A stretch of 64,000 nucleotides of DNA from Synechococcus sp. CB0101 (GTDB lineage Bacteria > Cyanobacteriota > Cyanobacteriia > PCC-6307 > Cyanobiaceae): assembly GCF_000179235.2 (NCBI RefSeq), contig NZ_CP039373.1, forward strand, positions 1,271,860 through 1,335,859, given 5' to 3'. Shown here in pieces: positions 56,466 through 64,000 of the stretch. The notes below the pieces were generated by a model, which saw only the letters and a list, made by a program, of their open reading frames with translations, made no database searches and was not told the DNA's origin. Position 1 is the stretch's first letter. Each line of letters opens with the position of its first letter. The position numbers and the translations under genes are program-made.

Positions 56466-57917
56466 ATGGCCCGCCGCGCTGCCCTGGATCGCCAGACGCT
56501 GATCGCCCTGGGGCCGGAACGGCTCGCCGATCTGCTGCTCGACCTGGCCAATGCCGATCCAGCGCTCAAACGCCAACTGCGGCTGGCGGTGGCCACCGGC
56601 GCCAGTCCCACCGATGCGGCATCCCTGGTGCGCGAACGCCTGGGCACGATCCGCCGCGGCAGCACCTTCCTCAAAGGGCCCCAGATCAGAGCCCTGGCCA
56701 AAGATCTCGACCAACAACGCGACGCCATCACCGGTCCGATTGCCGCAGCGGAGCCAGCGGCGGCCTTGACACTGCTGTGGGAGTTTCTCGATCTGAGCGA
56801 CAGCGTGTTCGCGCGGTGCATCGACCGCAGTGGGGTGCTGTCGGATCTGTTCCGCAGCGCTTGCCGGCAACTCGGCCCCCTGGCTCTGGCCGCCGAACCC
56901 GATCCAGAAACGCTGGCCGAACAGGTGTTCAACGCCTTCTGCGACAACGGCTATGGCATCTACGACCCACTGATCGCCAGCCTCACCGAGGCGCTGGGCC
57001 CCCAAGGGCTGCAGGCCCTCAAGCAACGGTTCGAGCAGCTGGCCCAGGAGCCGGTGCCCGTCCCTCCGGAAGCGGAGTGGAAAGCGGTGTCGTGGGGCAG
57101 TGGCGGCACGGGCTACGCCCATCAATATGCCGAACAGGCGCGCCAGTGGGCCGTGAAGGACGGCCTGCAGGCCGTGGCCCAGGCCATGGGTGATGTGGAT
57201 GGCTACATCAGCCAATTCAGCGAGGAACAGCGGCGCGCCCCGCGCATCGCCGCCGGGATCGCCCAGCGCCTGCTCAAGGCCGATCGGCCGGCGGATGCCC
57301 TGCAGGCCCTGGAATTCGGCCCAGCCCATCGCAGCGGCTGGCCGGTGTTCGACTGGGAGGACGCCCACATCGCCACCCTGGAAGCCCTGGGTCGCAGCGC
57401 CGATGCCCAGGCCGCACGCTGGCAGTGCTTTGAGCGCTCACTCAACGAGGAGTACCTCAGGGCTTACCTGCAACAGCTGCCCGCTTTCGAGGATGTGGAG
57501 GCTGAACAGCAGGCGATCGACCTGGCCGCCAAGCACCCCCAACACCTGCAAGCGCTCTGCTTTCTGCTCAACTGGCCGTCAGCCCTCGGCCGGGCCGCCG
57601 AACTGATCGTGCAGCGCCGCGACAGCCTGGATGGCGATCAGTACACCGTGTTTGGTCCCGCAGCGGAGAAGCTGAGCGCCGACCATCCCCTGGCCGCCAC
57701 CCTCGCCTTGCGCTGCATGGTGGATTTCACCCTCACCCACGCCCGCAGCAGCCGATACAGCCACGCCGCCAACCATCTGCACACCTGCCAGCTGCTCAGC
57801 CAGCGCATCAGTGACTGGGGCGCCATCCAGCCCCACGACGCCTACATGGCCACCATCCGCAGCCAACATGCTCGCAAGAGCAGCTTCTGGAGCCAGGCCA
57901 AGCCGCTGGGGCTCTGA
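56466..57917 (+). CDS. Uncharacterised protein resembling DUF6880
   Basis: 483 residues, all-helical. N-terminus MARRAALDRQTLIALGPERLAD, then LANADPALKRQLRLAVA and the SFLKGPQIRALAKDLDQQ region, as in DUF6880 proteins. Later parts contain TPR-like helical pairs (ADALQALEFGPAHR; LEALGRSADAQAARWQCFERS). No catalytic motif is seen. It is cargo of the island, intact, and reads in the same direction as brnTA. Function unknown. Confidence 0.6.
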   Translation: MARRAALDRQTLIALGPERLADLLLDLANADPALKRQLRLAVATGASPTDAASLVRERLGTIRRGSTFLKGPQIRALAKDLDQQRDAITGPIAAAEPAAALTLLWEFLDLSDSVFARCIDRSGVLSDLFRSACRQLGPLALAAEPDPETLAEQVFNAFCDNGYGIYDPLIASLTEALGPQGLQALKQRFEQLAQEPVPVPPEAEWKAVSWGSGGTGYAHQYAEQARQWAVKDGLQAVAQAMGDVDGYISQFSEEQRRAPRIAAGIAQRLLKADRPADALQALEFGPAHRSGWPVFDWEDAHIATLEALGRSADAQAARWQCFERSLNEEYLRAYLQQLPAFEDVEAEQQAIDLAAKHPQHLQALCFLLNWPSALGRAAELIVQRRDSLDGDQYTVFGPAAEKLSADHPLAATLALRCMVDFTLTHARSSRYSHAANHLHTCQLLSQRISDWGAIQPHDAYMATIRSQHARKSSFWSQAKPLGL

Positions 57918-57944
57918 GGGTGTGACACGACCCGGGGCCGGATC

Positions 57945-58803
57945 TCAGGGATGAGGCGCTGCCAGCCAAGCCTTGAGATCAGCCATTCCCGTGAAATCGA
58001 GCAGCGCCTCGGCCAAGGCCTCCAGTTGAGGCAGCGACAACTGGCTGACCTGCGCTTGCTGCTCCGGGCTGAGCTCACCGCAGCGGCGACGAAGCATCAG
58101 CAAGGTGAGCTCCACCTCGCCTTGCTGGCGGCCTTCCTGGCGCCCTTCCTGGCGCCCTTGGCCGAAGATTTCGCGGTAGGCGGCGCTTTGGCTGAAATCC
58201 TCGAGGGTGATGCCGCCCATGGCGCAGATCTCCGGTAGGGGTCGACCGCTGAAGCGTGTCATCAAGATAGCGGCGATCACATCGATGGTTCCGGCGGCAT
58301 CAGTGGTGCCAGCAACGGCGGTGCGGATCTGCGCTGCCGTCTCAGGCAGCTTGTCCTCGCTTTCCAGCAACAGGGCCAGACTGCGCAACAGGGGCGGGGC
58401 CGCTGGATCGTCGAGGGCTGGTTGCAACTCCAGCCACTGCACGCGCCGCTCGATGAACTCCGCCACAGCAGTGGGATCGCCAAAGCCCATATCCCGCCGC
58501 GGCAGAGCACCACCACCCGCCAGTGCTGAATCGAGCTGTCCTGTTGCAGCAGACGCGCACTCTCCGCATAGAGGCGCCGCAGGAACCCAGAGTCGGGCCC
58601 CATCTGCGCCTCGAAGATCACCACCGGCCGATCGGGCCGCTGCTCCGGGGCCAGAACAGACCATCGAGCCGGTGTTCGCGCTCCTTGAGAACGGGCGCAC
58701 TGAAGCTGTAGGTGGCATCAGGCGGAAGGTCGTTTTGGAGCTGCAGGATCCGATCCGGCGCGAGCTGAAACACCCAATAAAAGAGCTTGTCGCTCGCGCT
58801 CAC
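57945..58803 (-). pseudogene. DUF2887/DUF4351 (Rpn-like PD-(D/E)xK) gene with two frameshifts
   Basis: From GTG 58803 the protein reads SASDKLFYWVFQLAPDRILQL and HRLDGLF, then shifts near 58650 to RPDRPVVIFEAQMGPDSGFL, and shifts again near 58498 to RDMGFGDPTAVAEFIERRV before running to the stop at 57945. D in HRLDG and E in IFEAQ are the nuclease residues. The end holds a GRQEGRQEGRQQGE repeat and a DUF4351 tail. Such proteins are linked to recombination-promoting nucleases of transposon origin. Not expected to be functional as read. Confidence 0.75.
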
Positions 58804-58867
58804 AGCTGCAGATCTGCCGCACGCATGCACTTAAGCATCCCTGCAACAACAGGGGGAGCACAGCGAT

Positions 58868-58993
58868 CTACAGGGAAACTCACAGGGAAACTCAAAACAC
58901 CGAATCAGTGGGTCAGCCCACTGATGAGGGATCAGCAGGTTGCAACCGGAATTTCGACATTTCAGTTTGCAACGGGGAAACTTACAGGGAAAG
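58868..58993. repeat. Putative arm-type integrase/excisionase sites, right end
   Basis: CTACAGGGAAACT at 58868-58880, CACAGGGAAACT at 58881-58892, and TTACAGGGAAAG at 58982-58993 repeat the motif found near attL. GAATCAGTGGGTC at 58902-58914 matches 40428-40440. A palindrome GGTTGCAACC lies at 58939-58948. The 58804-59041 stretch holds no gene. Confidence 0.6.
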
Positions 58994-59041
58994 CAGGGCA
59001 ACCACCCCTAGTCATACCAAGCGATCTCAGCGAAAAACGAT

Positions 59042-59087
59042 TGATTCGTAATCAGTAGGTCGCAGGTTCAAATCCAGTCACCGGCTT
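59042..59087. repeat. attR: right copy of the 46-bp integration repeat
   Basis: Identical to 40163-40208. It contains bases 28-72 of tRNA-Thr without the 5' half, so it cannot form a tRNA. It is followed directly by the terminator at 59096, which was presumably the original tRNA terminator. Confidence 0.92.
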
Positions 59088-59095
59088 GAAGACAC

Positions 59096-59137
59096 AAAAG
59101 AACCGCCAGAGGCCCTGCAGTCACTGGCGGTTCTTTT
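59096..59137 (+). terminator. Rho-independent terminator after attR
   Basis: AAAAGAACCGCCAG and CTGGCGGTTCTTTT form a perfect 14-bp stem with a 14-base loop, followed by GTTTT. With the A run before it the hairpin could work both ways. Before the island entered, it would have ended tRNA-Thr transcription. Confidence 0.9.
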
Positions 59138-59254
59138 GTTTTACGGCGATTGGCTTTTCCGTGATCGCGACGGCTGTGCGACAGCGTTGAGCGGGAAAAG
59201 CCTCGATGGATGGCTACAACGCAGATACGACCTTTCGCACGCAAGGCACAGTTC

Positions 59255-59703
59255 ATGGAGCGATCCACCATGCAGCAACTGATGGATGCTGCACGGCAAG
59301 AAGCACAACAAAGCTGGATGGAAGGGGGGATTCCATCGGCGCGGTCTTGGCCAGGGAAGACGGCACGATCGTGGCCCGTGGCCACAACCAGCGGGTGCAG
59401 AACGGTGATCCCACCAGTCATGGGGAAACGCAATGCATCCGCAATGCAGGCCGGCGCCGCGACTGGCGGGATCTCACCCTGGTGACCACGCTCTCGCCTT
59501 GCCCCATGTGCGCTGGCACGGCTGTGCTGCTGGGGTTCCGCCGGGTACTGATCGGTGAGCGGCGCAGCTTTCAAGGAGCCGAGCGATGGCTGGAGGAAGC
59601 CGGGATTGCCGTGGAGTGCCTCAATGACCCTGCCTGCGAAGACTTGATGCAAACCATGCTGGAGCAGAAGCCCGAGCTCTGGGCCGAAGACATCGGCCAG
59701 TGA
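59255..59703 (+). pseudogene. Cytosine-deaminase-like gene with an apparent single-base frameshift
   Basis: The N-terminus is MERSTMQQLMDAARQEAQQSW with MEGGIP in one frame; from about 59335 the protein continues in the next frame as IGAVLAREDGTIVARGHNQ. Zinc ligands are HGE in TSHGETQ and PCPMC in TLSPCPMCAGT. The end (LNDPACEDLMQTMLEQKPELW) resembles yeast-type cytosine deaminase. One missing base near ATTCCATC would explain the shift (EGGIPIGAV expected). Start at 59255 or 59270. The gene lies outside the island. Confidence 0.75.
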
Positions 59704-59740
59704 CGGCGCAGCGGCGGGAGCCCGGCACCAAGACAACAAA

Positions 59741-59764
59741 AAGCCCCCGCTTGCGCGGGGGCTT
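59741..59764 (-). terminator. Terminator of psbA (bidirectional)
   Basis: AAGCCCCCGC and GCGGGGGCTT form a 10-bp stem with a TTGC loop. On the minus strand it is followed by TTTTTGTTG, so it fits psbA termination, 38 bases after the psbA stop. It also closes the deaminase region on the other strand. Confidence 0.88.
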
Positions 59765-59802
59765 CTGGTTCAACCGTGATTGAACCGTTTTGAGGATCAA
59801 CC

Positions 59803-60882
59803 TCAGCCGATGGCGGGGGCAGTCAGAGCCACGGGGGTGGCTTCTGCAGCAGCCAGGTCGAGGGGGAAGTTGTGAGCGTTGCGCTCGTGCATCACTTCCA
59901 TACCCAGGTTGGCGCGGTTCAGCACGTCGGCCCAGGTGTTCAGCACACGACCCTGGGAATCCAGGATCGACTGGTTGAAGTTGAAGCCGTTCAGGTTGAA
60001 CGCCATGGTGCTCACGCCCAGGGCGGTGAACCAGATGCCGACCACAGGCCAGGCAGCCAGGAAGAAGTGCAAGCTGCGGCTGTTGTTGAAGCTGGCGTAT
60101 TGGAAGATCAGGCGACCGAAGTAACCGTGGGCAGCCACGATGTTGTAGGTCTCTTCCTCTTGGCCGAACTTGTAGCCGTAGTTCTGGGACTCGCTCTCGG
60201 TGGTTTCACGCACCAGGGAGGAGGTCACCAGGGAGCCGTGCATGGCGGAGAACAGGCTGCCGCCGAACACACCAGCCACACCAAGCATGTGGAAGGGGTG
60301 CATCAGGATGTTGTGCTCAGCCTGGAACACCAGCATGTAGTTGAAGGTGCCGCTGATACCCAGGGGCATGGCGTCCGAGAAGGAGCCCTGACCGAAGGGA
60401 TACACAAGGAACACAGCAGAGGCTGCGGCCACGGGTGCGCTGTAAGCAACGCAGATCCAGGGGCGCATGCCCAGGCGGTAGGAGAGTTCCCACTCACGTC
60501 CCATGTAGGCGTAGATGCCGATGAGGAAGTGGAAAACCACCAGCTGGAAAGGACCGCCGTTGTACAGCCACTCGTCGAGGCTGGCGGCTTCCCAGATGGG
60601 ATAGAAGTGCAGACCAATGGCGTTGCTGCTGGGGATCACAGCGCCAGAGATGATGTTGTTGCCGTACAGCAGGGAGCCGGCAACGGGCTCACGGATGCCG
60701 TCGATATCAACCGGGGGAGCGGCGATAAAGGCAACGATGAAGCAGATGGTGGCGGCCAGCAGGCAGGGAATCATCAGAACGCCGAACCAACCCACGTAGA
60801 GGCGGTTGTCGGTGCTGGTGACCCACTCGCAGAACTGGTTCCACGCAGAAGCGCCTTGGCGCTGCTGGATGGTGGTGGTCAT
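59803..60882 (-). CDS. psbA: Photosystem II protein D1
   Basis: 359 residues starting [21 protein letters not shown]. Five membrane helices, the His ligands of chlorophylls and iron, and the C-terminal region NFPLDLA followed by a 15-residue extension that is normally cut after Ala344 are present. Residue 130 is Glu ([10 protein letters not shown]), which in cyanobacteria marks the high-light D1 form; the low-light form has Gln. D1 holds the water-oxidising manganese cluster and is replaced constantly. The start is preceded by about 240 bases that include the promoter. Complete and intact. Confidence 0.98.
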   Translation of the reverse strand: MTTTIQQRQGASAWNQFCEWVTSTDNRLYVGWFGVLMIPCLLAATICFIVAFIAAPPVDIDGIREPVAGSLLYGNNIISGAVIPSSNAIGLHFYPIWEAASLDEWLYNGGPFQLVVFHFLIGIYAYMGREWELSYRLGMRPWICVAYSAPVAAASAVFLVYPFGQGSFSDAMPLGISGTFNYMLVFQAEHNILMHPFHMLGVAGVFGGSLFSAMHGSLVTSSLVRETTESESQNYGYKFGQEEETYNIVAAHGYFGRLIFQYASFNNSRSLHFFLAAWPVVGIWFTALGVSTMAFNLNGFNFNQSILDSQGRVLNTWADVLNRANLGMEVMHERNAHNFPLDLAAAEATPVALTAPAIG

Positions 60883-61123
60883 GAGTACGGGATACGTAGT
60901 GCTCAGCAGCCAAGCCCGAATGGACTCGTTGTTGAGCGGGAAGGAAGGACAGGCCGGAAACCCGCCCTGCCACAGATGAATGTAACGGATGTTTGCGCCG
61001 TGTGACGTGGGTTGAAGCGCGTCCGGGGCGCAGCGCAGCTAATCAATCCGATCAGCTGCGCTGATGCAACACCTGGTCAATCGCTGAGATCGCTGCTAGG
61101 AGTTGCCTTTCTCCGCCCAGGCC

Positions 61124-61426
61124 ATGCGCCTCTCCGCCCTGTCTCTGGCCGCCGCGCTGCTGCTGGTGGGTTGTCAGAGCCAGCCCCCTGCCGAGGACGA
61201 GCGTCTCAATCGAATCGAGCTGCGGTTGCAACAACTCGAGCAGCGCCAGGCCAAGCCAGGGACAGGAAACACGGCCGATCCCTCGGGCAAAGCACCAGCC
61301 GGTCCCGTGAAATCGCTCACGTTCCGGATGGGCACCACAGACGATCGGCTTCGTATTTACTGGGCCGATGGCTCCAGCAGCGACCTGCCCTGCACCAAGG
61401 AGCAGAGCACATGGGCTTGCGGCTGA
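61124..61426 (+). CDS. Small lipoprotein, unknown function
   Basis: 100 residues from ATG 61124. The signal peptide ends in a lipobox LLLVGC, so the mature protein would start at a lipid-modified Cys. A coiled-coil stretch (ERLNRIELRLQQLEQRQAK) follows, then a short domain with SLTFRMGTTDDRLRIYWADG and a Cys pair at the end (LPCTKEQSTWACG). Function not recognised. It is divergent from psbA. Confidence 0.65.
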   Translation: MRLSALSLAAALLLVGCQSQPPAEDERLNRIELRLQQLEQRQAKPGTGNTADPSGKAPAGPVKSLTFRMGTTDDRLRIYWADGSSSDLPCTKEQSTWACG

Positions 61427-61450
61427 GCTGATTCCCCAACTTTCATTGCC

Positions 61451-61854
61451 ATGCTTCGCATTACCTCGATCGCAGGCGGACTTGCTGCGGCGTCCCTGGC
61501 CCTGGCCCCGGCTACCGGCCTGGCCCAGAACGTGCAAGAAACCCTTGATCGGATTGATCAGCTGCAGCAGCAAGCCACTGCTCGCCAGCGCGCCATGAAC
61601 CTGGCGCGAAACACCGCGGTAACCCTGAACGGCGGCCTGACCCAGTACATCCCCGCCGCCTGCATGTTCACCTCCGGTGGCAGCGGCGGCAGCTGCATGG
61701 TCGGCAACGACAGCAAAGGATTCCTGTTCCGCTTCAACGGCGGCAAGCCTGGCTGGCAGGAGGCAGGGCAGCCCCCACCATCACCACCGAGATCCTGATC
61801 AGCCCTGACGGCCGCACCGTGCAACAGCTGATCTACAACGGCCCCGCCATCTGA
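61451..61854 (+). pseudogene. Small exported protein with an apparent single-base frameshift
   Basis: It starts MLRITSIAGGLAAASLALAP, a signal peptide, followed by VQETLDRIDQLQQQATARQRA and a GGSGGSCMVGNDSKGFLFRFNGG domain. At a run of five C (61772-61776) the frame changes; the next frame gives TITTEILISPDGRTVQQL and ends at 61854. A missing C would restore the longer protein. Read without the shift, it ends at 61798 with a Pro-rich tail that looks unnatural. Function unknown. Confidence 0.6.
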
Positions 61855-62774
61855 GGCCAGCACCCCAGAGCCTCTGCCCAGCTGGGCTGACACGCCCAGA
61901 TTTCCCGGCGGCAGAGGCTCAAGGCGATGCCCTTCTCGCCGTACGCCGCCTCATTGATGAACACCGGCCAGCGGGCCAGTGAGGCGGCCTCTGCGGCAGG
62001 TGCGTAGGCCAGGGTTGTTCCATCGGCTCTCCAATACAGCGGATCGCCTGGCTCCAGAGGCCGCCAATCGCGGTGCTGCAACTGCGGGTGCAACGCAGCA
62101 GCCGGGGTTCCATCGGGATGGCGGGGCAGATCGAGGCTGCTGTGATGCAGATGCACCTGAAGATGACAGGGCAGGCGCAGCGTGCTTAGAGCCGCCGCGG
62201 CCAGGGTGTCGAGAGCCGCTTCCAAGGCCAGCTGCGTTTGCCGGCAGATCGCCGCGGCCACCAAACCCTGGGGCACCGGCCCCACCTCAATCACCAACCC
62301 AACCGGCCAGCGCTCCACCAGGAACCCCGTTTGGGCCGCATCAGCCTCATGCAGATAAACCGGCAAGCCCAGCCGAGCCTGGATGCCGGCGGCCAAGGCG
62401 AGATCGGCGGGCCGGCGGCCGTACACCACCAGGGAATTGCCCATAGCGCTGGTGGTGCTGTGCAGATCGAGGGCCACCCCACAGGGCTGCTCCCCATCAG
62501 GGCCATGGGCCACCAGCAGGGCACGGGCTCGCTGCACCTCGCGTTCGGCGCGACTGGCATCCGCCAGCAACTCCGGCGTGAAGCACCGGTTGAGGTCGCG
62601 ATCGAGGTAGCGGCGATTGGCTGCGAACGCATCGGGATTGCCGATCTCCAGCTGAAGATCGAGTCCTGCGGCATTCAGCAACTCCGGGCGAGCCCGCCAT
62701 TGCTCGAGCAGCCAGGGGGCATTGCGCTCGTTGCCATGGGTGGCCGCTACCACCAGCACTCGGCCCTGGCCCAT
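61833..62774 (-). CDS. Aspartoacylase / succinylglutamate desuccinylase family
   Basis: 313 residues. The zinc-carboxypeptidase motif is AATHGNERNAPWLL, and the Arg and His residues lie in LDRDLNRCF and CGVALDLHSTTS. FINEAAYGEKGIALSL closes the C-terminal domain. The family deacylates N-acyl amino acids; annotation in picocyanobacteria is usually aspartoacylase. It lies near psbA, as in other marine Synechococcus. The substrate is not certain, so no symbol is given. Confidence 0.82.
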   Translation of the reverse strand: MGQGRVLVVAATHGNERNAPWLLEQWRARPELLNAAGLDLQLEIGNPDAFAANRRYLDRDLNRCFTPELLADASRAEREVQRARALLVAHGPDGEQPCGVALDLHSTTSAMGNSLVVYGRRPADLALAAGIQARLGLPVYLHEADAAQTGFLVERWPVGLVIEVGPVPQGLVAAAICRQTQLALEAALDTLAAAALSTLRLPCHLQVHLHHSSLDLPRHPDGTPAAALHPQLQHRDWRPLEPGDPLYWRADGTTLAYAPAAEAASLARWPVFINEAAYGEKGIALSLCRREIWACQPSWAEALGCWPQMAGPL

Positions 62775-62830
62775 GCCTGTTCTCCGGCTCGTTGCTGCGC
62801 CAGCCTGGCAGCGATGCAGTGATGCCGGCG

Positions 62831-63795
62831 ATGGCGATTCCTCCTGTCGTGGTGAGCGCCGCCCGTGCTGGCTGGAACTGGCAATGGCAACAGCTGATGC
62901 AGGGGCTTGGCCCCGCTGACAGCGATGGGAACTACCGCCGGCCCGCCGCGGCCTTCAGCGCCCTGCCGCCTCTGCCAACCAATGCCGCAGAGCCGGGCTC
63001 CCATGTGCTGATCGTGGGGCGGAGCTGCCCCTGGGCCCACCGCGCCTGGCTGGTATGGACGCTGCGGCAGTTGCAGAACAGCATCGAACTGTTGGTGGTG
63101 GAGCCCGACCCGGAAGCCGGGCGCTGGCGCTTCGGCACACCGTTTTTGGGCTGCAGCACCCTCCAGGAGCTCTATCGCCGCTCTGGGCCACCACCGACCA
63201 GCGGGCCACGGTGCCGGTGCTGGTGGAACGCAGCAGCGGCCGGGTGGTGCTGGGGGAAAGCGCCCGGCTGATCGAGCTGCTCAACCAATGGCCGGCTCCA
63301 GCCGAGGCCCCCGATCTGGCGCCAGCGGAGCTGAGCGCAGGGATCGAAGGCTGGCGGGAGCTGTTTCAAGGAGCCGTCAACGACGGGGTGTATCGCTGTG
63401 GCTTCGCTCGCAACCAGTCGGCCTACGACCGCGCCGAAAGCGAACTGTTTGCAGCACTGGAGCAAGCCGAAGCTGCCCTGGGCACGTCCGGGGCTGGGCC
63501 ATGGCTGTGCGGCAACTGCCTCACCCTGGCGGATGTGCAACTCTTCCCCACCTTGATCCGCCTGGAGCTGGTGTACGCCCCGTTGTTCGGTGTGTCGCGG
63601 CGGCCCCTCTGGCAGTTGCCGGCCCTGTGGCACTGGCGCCAACGGGTGTTTGGGCTGCCTGGCGTGGCCGACACCTGCTGCGATCAGGCTTGGCGCCAGG
63701 ACTACTTCGGCGCCCTATTCCCCTTGCACCCCTCCGGGATCGTGCCCGCTGGTCCGGCCCTGGCCACACTGGTGCAAGCACCGCCGCCGCCATGA
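62831..63795 (+). pseudogene. Glutathione transferase (Omega/Xi-like) with an apparent single-base frameshift
   Basis: From ATG 62831 (MAIPPVVVSAARAGWNWQWQ) the thioredoxin-like half has the catalytic SCPWAHRAWLVWTL. Near 63176-63183 the frame changes: STLQELYRR is followed, in another frame, by LWATTDQRATVPVLVERSSG, then the helical domain (ESARLIELLNQW; LCGNCLTLADVQLFPTLIRL) to the stop at 63795. The CPWAH motif suits glutathionyl-hydroquinone reductases. A single-base deletion explains both halves. The stop overlaps the next start. Confidence 0.78.
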
Positions 63796-64000
63796 CCAGC
63801 TTCGAAGGGGTGTACGGGCCGTACAGCATCACGGCAGAGGACGAGCGGGAAGTGCTCAGCTACCGGCTGGCGCTGTGCGTCGCCGCCATCGCCCAAGTGG
63901 GTTTGTTGCTGCAGTGGCGCCAGCTCGGCGACGCCTGGCTCTGGCCGTGGCTGCTGCCCTTGCTGCTGGGGGTGGGCCTGGCCTTGCGCTGGATTCACAT
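63792..64000 (+). CDS. DUF2301 membrane protein, N-terminal part (partial)
   Basis: From ATG 63792, overlapping the previous stop (ATGA): MTSFEGVYGPYSITAEDEREV, then a hydrophobic region (LWPWLLPLLLGVGLALRWIH). This opening is typical of DUF2301, an integral membrane family of cyanobacteria with unknown function. The gene runs off the window end. Its start within the transferase stop suggests co-translation. Confidence 0.8.
   Translation, partial: MTSFEGVYGPYSITAEDEREVLSYRLALCVAAIAQVGLLLQWRQLGDAWLWPWLLPLLLGVGLALRWIH

Noticed and set aside
56178-57368. A 396-residue minus-strand frame covering the DUF6880-like gene
   Set aside because: Most is antisense to the plus-strand gene; only the last 61 codons look like real protein and are listed as a fragment.
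59042-59087. A second tRNA-Thr gene at the right end
   Set aside because: Only bases 28-72 are present; without the 5' half no cloverleaf can form.
60883-61010. A psbA promoter with clear -10 and -35 boxes
   Set aside because: A TACATT-like box lies about 100 bases upstream, but no convincing -35 box was at the right distance, so no promoter is claimed.

Overview
The window comes from a GC-rich marine or brackish picocyanobacterium of the Synechococcus/Cyanobium group. The signs are a split RNA polymerase beta' subunit (separate rpoC1 and rpoC2), a psbA gene for photosystem II D1, a high-light-inducible protein, a biotin cluster using the cyanobacterial esterase gene bioK, and many small proteins known mainly from cyanobacteria. 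No species name can be given from sequence alone.

Positions 1-40135 are ordinary, densely packed chromosome: the tail of glnB, tlyA, purB, rlmH, a Ski2-type helicase, bioF-bioK-bioC-bioD, a J-domain/DUF3143 pair, rsmG, a DUF2997-ycf35-ferredoxin-aldo/keto reductase operon, a HEAT-repeat protein, a sodium/solute symporter, rlmN-hli, the rpsT-tatD-rpoB-rpoC1-rpoC2 block, hisD, rpiA, an HtrA protease, a metallophosphoesterase, and the rimP-nusA-ylxR-infB translation/transcription operon.

Positions 40163-59087 are an integrative genomic island of about 18.9 kb inserted in the 3' half of a tRNA-Thr(CGU) gene. The last 45 bases of the tRNA plus one more base (46 bp) are repeated exactly at the far end (attL/attR). 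Both ends also carry copies of short CAGGGAAA and GAATCAGTGGGTC motifs that look like integrase or excisionase arm sites. Next to attL lie a tyrosine recombinase, an AlpA/MerR-like small DNA-binding protein, a tandem array of repeats at 22-23 bp spacing followed by an AT-rich stretch, and a winged-helix protein: together an integration, excision and possibly replication module. The rest is a type I restriction-modification operon with toxin-antitoxin genes nested between hsdS and hsdR, an ArdC-like antirestriction gene, a BrnT/BrnA module and uncharacterised proteins.

The island is decaying. An IS21-family element sits in a DUF429 gene (5-bp CAGGC duplication) and an IS5-family element sits in hsdS (4-bp CTAA duplication). 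In both cases removing the element and one target copy restores the reading frame exactly. The zeta-like kinase, ardC and a DUF2887/DUF4351 gene carry frameshifts or deletions. With hsdS broken, the restriction system is probably silent.

Positions 59088-64000 return to chromosome: the terminator that presumably followed the intact tRNA, a cytosine-deaminase-like gene, psbA (Glu at D1 residue 130, the high-light form), two small exported proteins, aspartoacylase, a glutathione transferase and the start of a DUF2301 membrane protein. Three of these genes carry apparent single-base deletions, which could be real decay or sequencing error.
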